Below, piece by piece: positions 32,743 through 44,180 of a stretch of 64,000 nt of DNA (positions within the stretch are counted from its first letter, which is position 1; each line of letters starts with the position of its first letter). The stretch comes from Allium sativum (Eukaryota > Streptophyta > Magnoliopsida > Asparagales > Amaryllidaceae): NCBI GenBank assembly GCA_030737875.1, contig CM060922.1:755915603-755979602 (forward strand). Reading direction: 5' to 3'. The translations under genes were made by a program, and so were the position numbers. The notes below the pieces were generated by a model, which worked only from the letters and a program-made list of their open reading frames with translations, ran no database searches and had not been told where the DNA came from.

Positions 32743-34034
32743 CATACAGTTATGGTCGGACATTTCTGGTGATGATGTGACTTCGAAGTGAATTCAATTG
32801 GGAAGGTTCGAAGTGTTGAAAAGTGTTTGTTGGTCGGTATAGAAGAATGAATGAGGTGACAACTCAATGGTTGTTAGTTGGTGGATAATGGATTACTCAA
32901 GAAGGTTGCTTGAGCTACGAAGAGTCATCGGGTTGGATGACTAGAGATGCGAAGGCCGAGAGATCATCGTTGTTGTAAGTTCTAGCAGGCTCGAAGCAGG
33001 GGTACATTAGAGACGTATAAATGACCGGTTGTACGTCGAGTACCCTGGGTCTTGTAGAAAGGCCTAGTTGTCAAGGTCGGACATATGAAGTTTATGCTAG
33101 GACTAGATTTACTATTAGCCCTTGACATATGGCAAGGTTGGCCGTCATACGATTAACGATGGTTTCGAAGCATGATTGGCGGTGATAGCCAGAGTCTGTC
33201 ATGATTTATTAGTTGCTTTGTTTGAACCGTCTCATGTAGATTGCCCAACGTCGAAGGAAATGTTCCTTAGGTGCTTGTCTAATATTGGTTTAGGCCTCTG
33301 GGGCTTGTGCTTGAGGAGTGTTGAGTTCGATTAGGATGGTTTACATCAGATCTATAATTTGGATATCATGAGTGCTTTGCCATGATTGAATTAGTGTTCT
33401 AGTTTTCACGGATGTATAGCTGAATTGTTTAAAGTAAAGTCTATCACTATTCGATGCGGGGAAGATAAGGTTGAGTTCTTCTCTGGTGTTGTGGGTAGAT
33501 TAGTATGTTTATCTATCCCTTCTCGTATACTTTATTGTTGAAGTTTGTTAGTTGTTTTATCGCTCATTAAGACTGTTGTCTGACTCAAGGTTTTATGTCT
33601 CCTCTTATTACCTTGGGTCGTTCATCCGGTTATGGATGGGTAGACTAAGTAGCAGGTTACAGGTGATTAGTGAGGATGACGCTGCTGTGCGAATGTGAGT
33701 AGGAGGATGACGTACCAGTTTTATTACTATCTAGTATTTCTATTTCCATTGTTGAGTGTTTTATGAGTGTTGTAGGGAGGACTTATGTACAAACTTTGGT
33801 ATCAGTTGGATAACCTTTCAAGATGTTGAGAAAGTTTTCAAAAGATTGCCATATGACATCTCATTACTATTTCTTATTGTATATGTTCTATTATATTTTA
33901 TCCTTGCACTGTGAGTTCTGCGACAGGTTTCGATGTTGTATACCTGCTCTGATGATCGTCCATAGTTGCCTAGCATACCCTTCAGCGCACTATTCCTCTT
34001 GTTTAGTGCGGTGGTTATAGGCGGTCGTCACATC

Positions 34035-34046
34035 TGGTATCAGAGC
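34035..34046 (+). promoter_or_regulatory. Primer-binding site of element B (initiator Met tRNA)
   Basis: TGGTATCAGAGC, two bases after the LTR end at 34032. Confidence 0.95.
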
Positions 34047-34214
34047 TCTGGTAAACGATTTTAGCCAAGGTTCAAGGATGTAATCACGTATGAGAGATGT
34101 ACTTGTAGATTTCAGTTGGATGCTTACTATATATATTATATATAGTAGTAACGATCGTTTTCCTTTAGCATTTTTTCTTGGAAGTGGCTAATTATTCTAA
34201 ATTGCAGATTTAGA

Positions 34215-35168
34215 ATGAGTAGACGAGAAACAAGACATGCTGCTAAGGGAGCCAATACTGGAGGGGGAAATGGAGGTGAACCAAATTACCTGGCCATGTT
34301 TGAAGCCATGATGGAGGCATTCATGCGAAGGGTCCCCACTCCAGTGGCAGCTACAATAGACGTAGGAGTTCAGTTGCCTAGAGTTGTGGACTTTGTGAAG
34401 CTATGCAAAGATTATACATCTCTAAAAGGAAAACCATTCAAAGGGTCTGAGCCAGCTAAAGAGGTTCAGAGGTGGATGGATTCTTGCGTTCGTATCTTTG
34501 GAGGCTTAAATTTGGATGGTGTAACCAAGAGAAAGCTTGCATCAAGGCAACTGCAAGGCAGGGCCATAGAATGGTGGAGTTCAGTCACACTTGAGACTTC
34601 AGAGGAAAAAATTTCATGGGAGAAATTCCAAGCTAAGTTCGAAGCAAAATTTATCTCCACTGCTCAAAAGTCAGCTTTATTCAAGAAGTTCGTAGAGCTG
34701 AAACAGAATGGACGTTCTGTGCTTGACTATGTTTCTGATTTCGAGGCCTTGTCCAGGTATACTCATTCCTACATTGATACACCCTATCAGAGGGACGAGA
34801 AGTTTGTTATGGGTCTGGATACCTATATTGGAAGGCCATTGATGGGTCACCTTGATGATTCGTTCGAGAAGATTGTGGAAAAAGTTGTTCGCCATGAGGG
34901 CTTGTTACCGAAGGAAGCTAATGTTGTCGCTGCAGCCAAAGAAATTCAGAAACCACAGCAAGGTGGTAATAGTAAGAAAAGGAAGCAATAACAGTAGAAG
35001 GGAAAGGATGTCCAAAAGAAGCCTAAGAGTGAGGTGTTTGCTTTAACTGCCAATAGAAGGGTTGTTACTCGAATGAGTGCAAGAATCCTAAAGCTGAGAA
35101 GAAGTGCTTCAAGTGTGGGAAACCCGGGCATGAGAAGAAAGACTATCCGAAATCAGCTAAGGGCAAGC
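34215..35168 (+). pseudogene. gag of element B
   Basis: Starts MSRRETRHAAKG and is open for 258 codons to a stop at 34989. It contains the retrotransposon gag core (about residues 65-200) with the WW/EWW motif IEWWSS and the conserved FxxxF, LxQ and YVSDFEALSRY segments. After the stop, downstream frames retain two zinc knuckles: CFNCQ*KG.Y..EC (about 35037, histidine changed to Y and an internal stop) and CFKCGKPGHEKKDY (about 35107, last cysteine changed to Y). Gag forms the particle and binds RNA. The knuckle defects and the stop argue against function. Confidence 0.85.
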
Positions 35169-35173
35169 AGGTT

Positions 35174-35389
35174 GTGAAGGCATATGCTTTAGAAGCCGTG
35201 CCATCTTCTTCAACAACTCCTACTACAGAGGAGAAGGGAAAGGGTGTCGTTGTGCAAGGTACTCCTTCTGTTAATGGTGTTTCAGTTCGAGTTTTGGTTG
35301 ATACTGGAGCATCGCATTCATTCATTTCCAATGAGCTTGTTTGTCACTTAGGTTTGAAACTCGGATTTGTGATAGACCATTGTTCGTGA
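35174..35389 (+). pseudogene. Aspartic protease region of element B
   Basis: An open stretch with LVDTGASHSFIS near 35295-35330, the aspartic protease active site of gypsy elements. It stops shortly after GFVIDHC at 35387. The rest of the protease and the linker to reverse transcriptase continue in shifted frames to about 35900. Confidence 0.85.
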
Positions 35390-36521
35390 ATAATCCAGTT
35401 GGAGGTTCGTCCAGTTTGTGCGTGATATGTCGTGGTCTAGTTTTGTCGAGTCACGATTGCTCTTTTGTGTGTGATTGCTTTATTCTTAACTTCGCTGGAT
35501 TTGGATCATCTTGGGCATGGATTAGCTCAAGAGGTATGCAGCAAAGGTGAATTGCGAGAAGCTAGAGGTGAGGGTCGGGGATGTGGAAGGGCGAAAGGTG
35601 TTGATTAGATGTAAGCGTGAAGACGGGGTCTTCGTGAGTTATCTATATTCGCTTGGGATTCCACAAGAAGACCTGTCATCAGTGTTGATCGCTAATAAGC
35701 ATGTAGATGTCTTTGACGAGGTCAGAGGGTTTCCGCCACATCATGAGATTGAGTTTAGGATCGATTTGGTCGAGGGTTGGAGGTGCAAGTCAGGGACAGC
35801 GAGAGTTGGAGGTGCAAGTCAGGGACCTTTTGGGAAAAGGATTCATTCGGAGGAGTGTTTCCAATTAGGGTGCACCAATGGTATTTTATACCAAGGCACA
35901 TGGCTTGTTAATATTGTGTGTGGACTATCGTAAGCTGAACAAGGTGACTAAGAAGAACAAGTATCCGTTACTAAGGATTAATGACTTGTTCGATCATCTT
36001 CAAGAAGCCAAAGTGCTTTCTCAGATGGATTTGGCAACAGGATTTCACCAGTTGAGGGTGGCTAAGGATAGTGTGCCAAAGACTGTACACCATCTGGTTT
36101 CTTCGAGTGGTTGGTGATGCCATTTGGGTTGACTAACGCGCCAGCGTATTTCATCGATCTTATGAATAGGGTATTCAGAGATCAGTTGAACAAGTTCATG
36201 CTTGTGTTTGTGGATGATATTCTGGTATACTCTAGGAATGAGGAAGAGCACAAGACACACTTGAGAGTTGTGCTGGAGATCTTGCGAAAGCATCAGCTGA
36301 AAGCTAAGTTCTCGAAGTGCCACTTTTGGAAGGATGAAGTGATATTCTTAAGCCATGTAGTTTCTGGAAATGGTATAGTGGTTGAACCCGCTAAAGTAGC
36401 AATAATACAGGATTGGGATATATCTAAGAGTGTGACGGATGTTCGAAGTTTCCTTGGGTTAGTCGGTTATTACCAACAGTTTATCAAGGATTTCTCCAAG
36501 GTAGCTGCATCGTTAACATGA
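35390..36521 (+). pseudogene. Reverse transcriptase of element B (frameshifted)
   Basis: LCVDYRKLNK (from about 35908) and [12 protein letters not shown] (about 36025) are in one frame. A small deletion near 36080-36090 shifts the frame, and reverse transcriptase resumes as [13 protein letters not shown]. The active site is FVDD (about 36207), followed by [14 protein letters not shown] and [12 protein letters not shown] at 36519-36521 ends this piece. Upstream, 35547-35880 carries a degenerate linker with a local duplication of TGGAGGTGCAAGTCAGGGAC (35778 and 35808). Confidence 0.85.
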
Positions 36522-37262
36522 TTGACGAAGAAGAACCAAGTGTTCACATGGAATGCAAAGTGTGAGCAAGCGTTTGGGATCCTGAAAGAGAAATTGACTA
36601 GTGCACTTGTGTTGACCATTCCTAGTGGGAATGAAGAGATGGTGGTATACACCGATGCATGTGGTACTAGGCTAGGAGCAATGCTAATGCAAAAGGATAA
36701 TGTTGTGGCCTACGCGAGCCGATGGCTAAAGCCGCATGAGAGAAATTACCCAACTCGTGATTTGGAGTTGGCGGCAATTGTGTTTGCTTTGAAGATATGG
36801 AGACATTACCTATTGGGAGTTCGATTCGAGTTGTTCACGGTTCATAAGTCGTTGAAGTATATTTTCTCCCAAAAGGATTTGAATCTTAAGCAGCAACGAT
36901 GGTTGGAGTCACTGGTATCTTATGATTTTGGTATAGCCTATACTCTTGGCAAAGGCAACATAGTTGCAGATGCGTTAAGTCAAAGACACGCAAGTTTGGG
37001 ATCGATGTTTTCAAAATGGAAAAGCCTCGAGTATTTGGCAAGGTTTGATTTCAGGCCAAGTTATGAGTTGGAACCTGAAATGTTGGCAAACTTATTGATA
37101 AGACCTACTCTCATCGAAAGAGTTAGCGAAAGCCAAAAGAGAGATGCTAAGCTTGTCAAGTTTATCCAGAAGATGGAACCAGAGAATAAAGAGTTCGAAG
37201 TTGATCGAGAAGGATGGCTTCAAAAGCAAGGTCAGTTAGTTGTTCCTGATGTGATGGATTGA
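36522..37262 (+). pseudogene. RNase H of element B and linker to integrase
   Basis: In frame after the TGA at 36519. Shows [11 protein letters not shown] (first catalytic aspartate), [18 protein letters not shown], and VADALSQRH at about 36964. The usual TDHKSLK second-site motif reads TVHKSLK, so that aspartate is lost. It ends with a stop at 37260 just before the integrase zinc finger. Confidence 0.85.
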
Positions 37263-38549
37263 GAGATGAGGTTCTGACAGAATGTCATCACTCGAAGTTG
37301 ACGATTAATCCCGATGGTAACAAGATGTATCAGGACATGAAGCGAGTCTACTACTGGGAAGGGATGAAGCGAGATATTGGAAAGTTCATTTCCAAGTGTA
37401 TGAACTGTTAGTTGGTGAAAGCTGAACAGAAGAAACCGAGTGGTTTGCTTCAGCCATTGGAAGTTCCTACATGGAAGTGGAAGCAAGTGTCGATGGATTT
37501 TATCAATGGACCACCTAGGACGAGGGCAGGAAATGAAGGGATTTGGGTCATTGTGGATCGTTTGACCAAAAGTGCGAGATTCATTCCTGTCAAGTCGACG
37601 AGGACAACGTCGAAATTGGCTGAACTTATGTGAAATGGATAGTTCGATTCCATGGTGCCCTAAAGAGTATAGTGAGTGACCGAGATCCATTATTTATGAG
37701 CGGATTTTGGAAGAGTTTCCAACAAGCTTTGGTAACCGAGTTGTGTTTATGTACGGCTTACCATCCCCAAACCGATGGTCAGACTGAGAGAGTCAACTGA
37801 GTTTTTGGAAGATCTCCTAAGGGCTTGTGTATTAGAGTTCGAAGGATTAAGGGAAGACCATCTACATCTAGTTGAGTTTGCATATAATACTAGCTACCAG
37901 TCCAACATTGGGATGGCATCATATGAGGCGTTGTATGGGAGGCCATGCAATTATCCAGCTTGTTGGTTAGAAACTGGAGATAAGTTGGTACTTGGGCCAG
38001 AGATGATTAGAGAGACCTCTGATTGTATCAAGATCGTTCGGCAATGAATGAAAGCAGCCGAAGATCATCAGAAGAGTTATGTTGATAAGCGTCAAAAAGA
38101 TTTAGAATTCGACGTAGGCGATATGGTTTTCGTGAAGATTTCGCCATTAAAGCATGTGGTTCGTTTTGGAAATAAAGGAAAGTTGGCTCCAAGGTTCGTT
38201 GGACCATTTCCGATAGTCGCACAAATTGGAAAACTCGAATATAGATTGGAGTTACCCGAGAAGAAGTCGAGTGTGCATAATGTGTTCCATGTGTCGTTTC
38301 TACGGAAGTTTGTGCATGATTCGAATGTGGTGTACCTCCAGAGCAGTATGAAGACCTTGAAATAGAGACCGCAGTTGCGAAACCTCGTAAGCCACTTCGT
38401 GTTGTGGGGAATGACACGAAACAGCTCAGGAGGAAGACGGTTAAGCTAATCAAGGTACAATGGAGTGAAGATGGTGACCATTGTACGTGGGAGACAGAAG
38501 AGAGTATGAAGGTGACTCATCCAGAACTCTTCATCAGTAGGACCCATTG
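37263..38549 (+). pseudogene. Integrase and chromodomain of element B
   Basis: The zinc finger begins CHHSKLTINPDG (about 37286). The second histidine normally in IHPG is N, and the pair CMNC is followed by a TAG near 37409. The core has MDFINGPPRTR with the first aspartate and WVIVDRLTKSARF. The middle (37630-37790) is broken by several stops. LLRACVLEFEG and YEALYGRP follow, then a TGA at 38045. The C-terminal part shows GDMVFVKISPLK, GPFPIVAQIG and VHNVFHVSFLRK. A last frame change leads into a chromodomain-like end ([21 protein letters not shown], stop at 38547-38549). Confidence 0.87.
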
Positions 38550-38737
38550 ATCGTATCATCGTTATATCATTGTGTCTTGTTGTTGTATGATAGAATTCCA
38601 CGTGCTAGGATAAGGCTATGGATGCATGGCTTGATGGTTGCTAGTTTGGGTTATAGAATTGGCTTCTCATGGATGATGGGCATGCGTAATTGTTGTGGTT
38701 GCTTATGTTTACTTGGAATTTTAGGGGCGAAATTATT

Positions 38738-38755
38738 AAAGGGGGGAGGAAAGAA
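38738..38755 (+). promoter_or_regulatory. Polypurine tract of element B
   Basis: AAAGGGGGGAGGAAAGAA immediately before the LTR start at 38756. Confidence 0.9.
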
Positions 38756-38890
38756 TGTAACAGCCCGCATTTTACATATTGAAAGATCGTAAAATATTTT
38801 TATTTTATTCCCTAAGGGTTGGATCATTCATCTTTTGATATGTTGCTTATGGGGATGTCAGACATGTCCATAATTTTTACTGATTTTGTT
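38756..38890 (+). mobile_element. 3' LTR of element B, left part
   Basis: TGTAACAGCCCGCATTTTAC start, parallel to 18998. Cut after GATTTTGTT by solo LTR D and resumes at 44181. Confidence 0.92.
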
Positions 38891-39329
38891 TGAGACGACC
38901 CGAACTTCCCCGGTAAGGAAAGCTCGGATAGAATTGAGTACAAGACGAATCAGAACGCAGACGGAAGAACATTTCATTGTTATTACAACAATTCCATCAG
39001 ATACAAGAATATACAGAGTATAAATGAATAAAATACATTCGATGAATATCAGAGATTACAATAAATTACATAGCAGCGGAAAAATAATACAAAGCACAAC
39101 TGAAGGTGATATACGGATACAGAGCTTTCCGGATATCATTCCAGCTGTAAACCAGGATCCTGTGAATATAAATCTACAAAACCAAAACTACTAGCTGCCC
39201 GTGTAGAAAATAGGGGTACCCAGAGTTTAGGTTAAAACAATAAACTCCAGGTCAGTCATGTGACTGGTGTGAGAACTAAAACAATTATTTAAAACTTTAC
39301 TTTAAAAGATAGTAATCCAAGGGACCACG

Positions 39330-39342
39330 CCGTATAACACGG
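39330..39342 (-). other. Small U5 hairpin of LTR D
   Basis: CCGT-ATAAC-ACGG. In C the equivalent is CCGC-GTTA-GCGG (56879-56890), a compensated change in the fourth base pair. In A the local sequence is CCACG...CGTGG. Confidence 0.45.
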
Positions 39343-39409
39343 AACGGGTTTCCTCCCAAGAATACTAGTGCATATAACAAAACAGCATAATGCTCTTTGG
39401 AAAAATGAA

Positions 39410-39480
39410 GCTATTATAAGACCCAGGTCCAATCACACAATGCAACGCAAGCCGGAGGATAGGGTTTTCCCTTATAATAG
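39410..39480 (-). other. U5 stem of LTR D
   Basis: CTATTATAAG (39411-39420) pairs with CTTATAATAG (39471-39480). It is the counterpart of the stem in LTR A with a T-A pair replacing C-G. Confidence 0.6.
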
Positions 39481-42400
39481 ACAAGCATGCCTGGTACGTT
39501 TAAAACAAATCATTTGATACTGTTATAAGTGCATAGTGTCAAAACAATTTCAATCATAAATATCAATCATAGATGGCATGGGTACCATATATCATGTCGC
39601 CATACTAGTTATACAATTAAAACCGCAATATCACGTATTGGAAATTGGATTCCATCATGTGTCGAGGCAAGGGGCAAGCTCCTCTCCGTTCGAGACACTC
39701 TAGCAAATGTCTCAGGACCCCACTTTGATCCTTGGAATCGGTTAGGCCGGTCCTCACCTAACTTTGGAGGATTAGTTATTCCTAAACACATGTTTCTCTG
39801 TCCTAATAGACCTATATCCGAGGCGCCTCGCATTCCAACATCCACACAGGTAAAAAGTATATAAATTTCAGGGCTGGTAGGTCACTAACATCACCCATAG
39901 CTAGAAAGAAACGTCGTGTTCTCCCAACGGTCCGTATCCCGTTTTTGACTCATACTGAGGTGTGAGGCTCGCGAATTCACGTTATACACAAAGCTACGCC
40001 ACACAGGCCGTGCTTTGATCATCAACCACAAGACTTTTCTTTTAAACACAAGCCTTGATCATTTGTCACTTAGGCGTGCCACGCAGGCAATTCACTCCAT
40101 GCGACTGATGTCCACCGATATACAACCTTTGAGCTCGTACGTCTCAGAGAAGGGCGTTAAGCAAGAGAATAAATTCTTCGCCGCCAAACAGATGTATGTT
40201 TAATAGAGATCAATCTACACAGAATAAAATCCAATGTCAGACTCACAGTCCATTTACAAGTTCGTTCTGGGTTTGAACGAAACCGGAGGCACTTTCCTCG
40301 CATATCCATCCATCTCCAAGTACGTCTGGCAGATCACCAAGTGATTCCCTCATCTTGGTTTACATCCCAATCAAGATGATCAATAATCACCCAAATGATG
40401 TGAAGACTTCCGGTCTTCAACCACCGTCTTCATCTTCGACTTATCGCTGAATCGGTTATTCAGAATGGGTATAAACCCGGCCTTTCTGAACAACCCACGT
40501 ATATAATAAACAAATGTTACACAAACACAACAAACGCCTCATTCCAATTCAGAATATTCTTTTATTCACAAAAATCACATTCTTAGGGAAAGGTTCCCAT
40601 TAATTTTATCAAAGATAAATTCTTCTAAATTTATTCTTTAATCTTCCTTTGGATATCATTTCAAACCATATCATGGTTTTCCGCACTAGTCGGGATTAGC
40701 GAACCACACCGAAGTAATTGTTCATTTTATTTCCCAATCCCAACTTATTCATCCCATGGAGCAAAACTGGTAATACTCCATATCTAACACCACGGTATTA
40801 TCGGTAAAATTAATTACCATTTCACGTTCAAATCTAAATAAAGATTTAACTATCGCTTTGGAGCAAAACTGGTGATACTCCATCCTCGATCACTTTTCAG
40901 ATTTGATAATTTAAATTATCAATTCAGATTTCAATCTAATTAAAGATTCATTAAAACTCCACCTAGTTTTAATCTTCTCAAAAATCAATAACCTATTTTT
41001 AACTGGGTTAAAGAACCAATGTCATCTAAAACACGGTTCACGACAAACACAAATCACATTTGATATTAAATACAAGGCTCTGAATAGAAAATATATCGGC
41101 TTATATTCAATATCAAATTCTGAAACCAACAAATATCGTATTGGAAATAACGATATAAATATCTTTCAAATTCCCATAACAATATCTGTATAATCACGGA
41201 ATCCAACATCGAAATATTCCAAAGACAATTTCGATTCAAATCCACTCCCACTTTATATATTGGGAATTCTGGTTATTTTCAAAACCAATTCAACTCTATA
41301 TTCAATTTCAAATCAAAATTGGATATTTCATATCATTAATATATAAATGATAATATTTTCAAAACGTTATATTTCGAAACCACTACCTTTTCTATATTCA
41401 TTATAAAAATGAATATAATCGATATAAATATCGTTCACGTCGAAATAGCGCAACCCTAACCAACACTGCTTTATATATTTCAATAAATTCGTTATTCTAT
41501 TCAACAAATGAATATTATTCTATTCAACACATGAATCAATATTTCTTTCAACACAAGACTAATCTCAACACATGAGTACTGTCAACACACGACTATTTTT
41601 GTTATGTAATATATTTGATAAAATTATGGTATCTATCGTTTGATTTTTTTAATCAGACTCCACCGTGAAGTAGCTTCTAATTTTAAATAGGATAAAGATG
41701 TAAATTTTATTATTAAAATATTTTACTCAACACATAAATAGTTTCAACACATGAACATCGTCAACACATGACTATTTTTATATTCAACACACGAATTTTC
41801 TTTTATAATATTCATTATTTTCCCGATTGGAATGAGGCCCAATCAATTACCATATAACTTAATTATATGGATTCCATACAACACATGTATATAATAGCAA
41901 CGATAAACAATCAACCATCATCCAAAGTGCACCACACAACTGCATAAGCATCAAATATAAATAATTAATGCTTACATAGTCTGTCGACCAATCGATCGAC
42001 ATACAATTAAATAATTGGGATTAGTGTACGCCAAATATCATCCCAACACCCATGTGGGGTTTCAAATCAACAAACACATATTTTTATTTGTGCAGTTGGG
42101 CGATGTGTAAAATTTATCATCCCAATCAATATCAGTCGAATCAGTGTATATAAACAAATCGGCCGATTTGTTTATAAATATTCATTTATTCACATTCACG
42201 TTAAAAATTATATTTTCAACGATAATTAATTTATTTCAACCATCTATAATTTATTATCGATTTCACATCAACATCACAAACAAATTTCACAACACATCAA
42301 GCAAACATACAAGCCGTCCATGGTCTGTGGACGACGGGTGTCGGGTGCTGCTAAGCACCGTTTGCATCCTAGTATATATATATATATAACTAGAAAAAGG

Positions 42401-42571
42401 AATTTAAAGTGAGAAGTTCTCACCAAAGCTATCCCAACTCCACGACACTTCAAATGTAGGAAATCATCACTGTTCTCGCCTTTTGTCACTTTCGTTGCCC
42501 GTAGCCACTACATATATAAAAATCACATTTTTATATTGTTGCTATGTATATAAAAATCATATTTTTACACG

Positions 42572-42712
42572 GTACTATATAGATAAAAATTCTATTTTTA
42601 CATCGCTACTATATAGATAAAAATTCTATTTTTACAACGGTGCTATATAGATAAAAATTCTATTTTTACACCGCTACTATATAGATAAAAATTCTATTTT
42701 TACATCGATGTT
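42572..42712. repeat. 34-35-bp tandem array in LTR D
   Basis: Four close copies of a unit containing CTATATAGATAAAAATTC and TATTTTTACA, downstream of the GTGAGT donor in element sense. It is unrelated in sequence to the arrays of A, B or F. Confidence 0.85.
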
Positions 42713-43050
42713 CATATAATAAAGATTATATTTTTACTCTTTACCTTATATAAAAATTTCGCCTTTTCAAAAATAAAGATTTCCCCTTCAAAATCAAAGC
42801 TTTCGCCCTTTCAAAATCATACCTTTCTATGAACAAAATCATATTTTGTTTAGCATAAAAATCGAATCTTTACATTTCTAAAAATCGTATCTTTACTTTA
42901 TTCATCTATAGAAAAATCCGATCTTTTTACTTCTAAAATAATTTCATTACTATTCTAAAAATCATTCTTTTGTATCAATGAAAATTATAACTTTATTTTC
43001 AAAATCTATTCTTTAACTTACTATAAAAACTGAAATTAAATTTAGATAAA

Positions 43051-43470
43051 ACTCACCGTGTTATTTCGCTTTTCATTGTGGGGGGGAGGGGTTTGCCCGC
43101 TGACGACTGAGGTAAGGGGCGGAGCAGGCTGTTGGGTGGTGGATCTAGGGCCGCACGAGGTCAGGTGATGGTCAGAGGGGGGTGCGCCTGCCCTAGGCGG
43201 CGGCGAGGCAGCTCAGTGGTGGGAGGAACTCAGGGGGGAGGCGCTAGTTTCTTGGAATGAGGAGCTGGAGGAAGGAGGAAAGGAAGCGGAGAAGAAGGGG
43301 GGTGCGGTGGTGGGCCCGCCACCAGCGGCGGCGCTGACAACGACGAGGGTTTCCCCCTCTTCCGTTGTTTTGTTTTTATTATTTTCTTTTTCGTTCGATC
43401 TTATTAAAGAGAGGGGGAGAGAGAGAGAGAAGTAAAGGGGAGGGCCTGGTATAATTTATTTAATTAATAT
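43051..43470 (-). promoter_or_regulatory. Leader and splice donor of LTR D
   Basis: A GC-rich block (43075-43345) stands in AT-rich DNA. On the minus strand it follows an A/T-rich TATA-like stretch (about 43450-43470) and a CT-rich start, and it ends at ACG|GTGAGT (43051-43056). The arrangement is the same as in LTR A although the sequences are mostly different. Confidence 0.45.
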
Positions 43471-43719
43471 TTTATTCTCTAAAAGTCAACTTTTTTATTT
43501 GAACTCAAAATCGAACCCACCGCCTGTCGTTCCTAGCGTTTTACCCCCATTCCGAACACAATGGGATATGTATCGTAGGCTTATTCGACCATTTCGATCA
43601 GTTTTCGTCAAAATCAACATATAACTCTATATATTGAATTTGAACGTGCATTTCAATTTACTGGGGTCACGTACGAACTCTAAAAATTCTCGAAAAATAT
43701 TTCCTAACTTCATATTGAC

Positions 43720-43776
43720 GATACGGTCCTAATAAAACCAGTTTCGTCGAATTCCGAGACCGTTTGCAAAATGGCT
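43720..43776 (-). repeat. Single hybrid U3 cassette of LTR D
   Basis: Begins like the first cassette of LTR A (ACGGTCCTAATAAAACCAG, GACCGTTTG) and continues like the end of the second (CAAAATGGCTATTTTTAAGG). The two cassettes were probably collapsed into one by unequal recombination. Confidence 0.6.
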
Positions 43777-44180
43777 ATTTTTAAGGGCCTGAATTCCATA
43801 GCGACTATTCAGAATTTTCAACTGGACATATCTTTTGATTCCCGCTATGAAATTTCGATTTTTCGGATTCGTTGGAAAGATATTCCTAAATAGATTCTAT
43901 TTTTTTTGGTTTCGCTAAAATCCGGTTTGTTTTGCCCCCGGTATGTTCAATTGAAGTTTGAAATCGAATTATCGAACTACCGCGCCATTTTCAATTCCTT
44001 TTATATTTATAAATAATTATTTATATTCTAACGACGACGTATATAAATATATACGTTCTATTCTATTCAAAATAAATTTCTCGTCGATATTATTTAAAAT
44101 AATTCATGTTAAATGTTCAAAATTCGCTAAAATTGCCAAAATAAAAATTTTAAACTGGCTCGCATTTCCGGGTTGTTACA

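Larger units (their letters stand above)
31878..34032 (+). mobile_element. 5' LTR of element B, right part
   Basis: Resumes with GAAGGTCTTGTGCTCCTCC, matching the 3' LTR near 44487, and ends GGTCGTCACA before the primer-binding site. It contains the leader, a GTGAGT donor at 32076-32081 and a 21-bp minisatellite. Confidence 0.92.
38891..44180 (-). mobile_element. Solo giant LTR D (5290 bp)
   Basis: Begins TGAGACGACCCGAAC and ends GGGTTGTTACA, and it is inserted in the 3' LTR of B. The flanks are TTGTT on the left and ATGTC on the right. The uninterrupted B copy at about 19130 reads TTTTGTTTGTGACC, so the right flank looks like a target duplication that has mutated at two of five positions. 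No internal sequence is present, so it is a solo LTR left by LTR-LTR recombination or by internal loss. It is related to LTR A throughout U5 and U3 but much diverged in the middle. Confidence 0.88.

Noticed and set aside
32366..32780. Long repetitive reading frames on both strands (WVGQVTS and LVTCPTQ type)
   Set aside because: They arise from a 21-bp minisatellite in an LTR, recur in the other LTR with different ends, and have no gene context.
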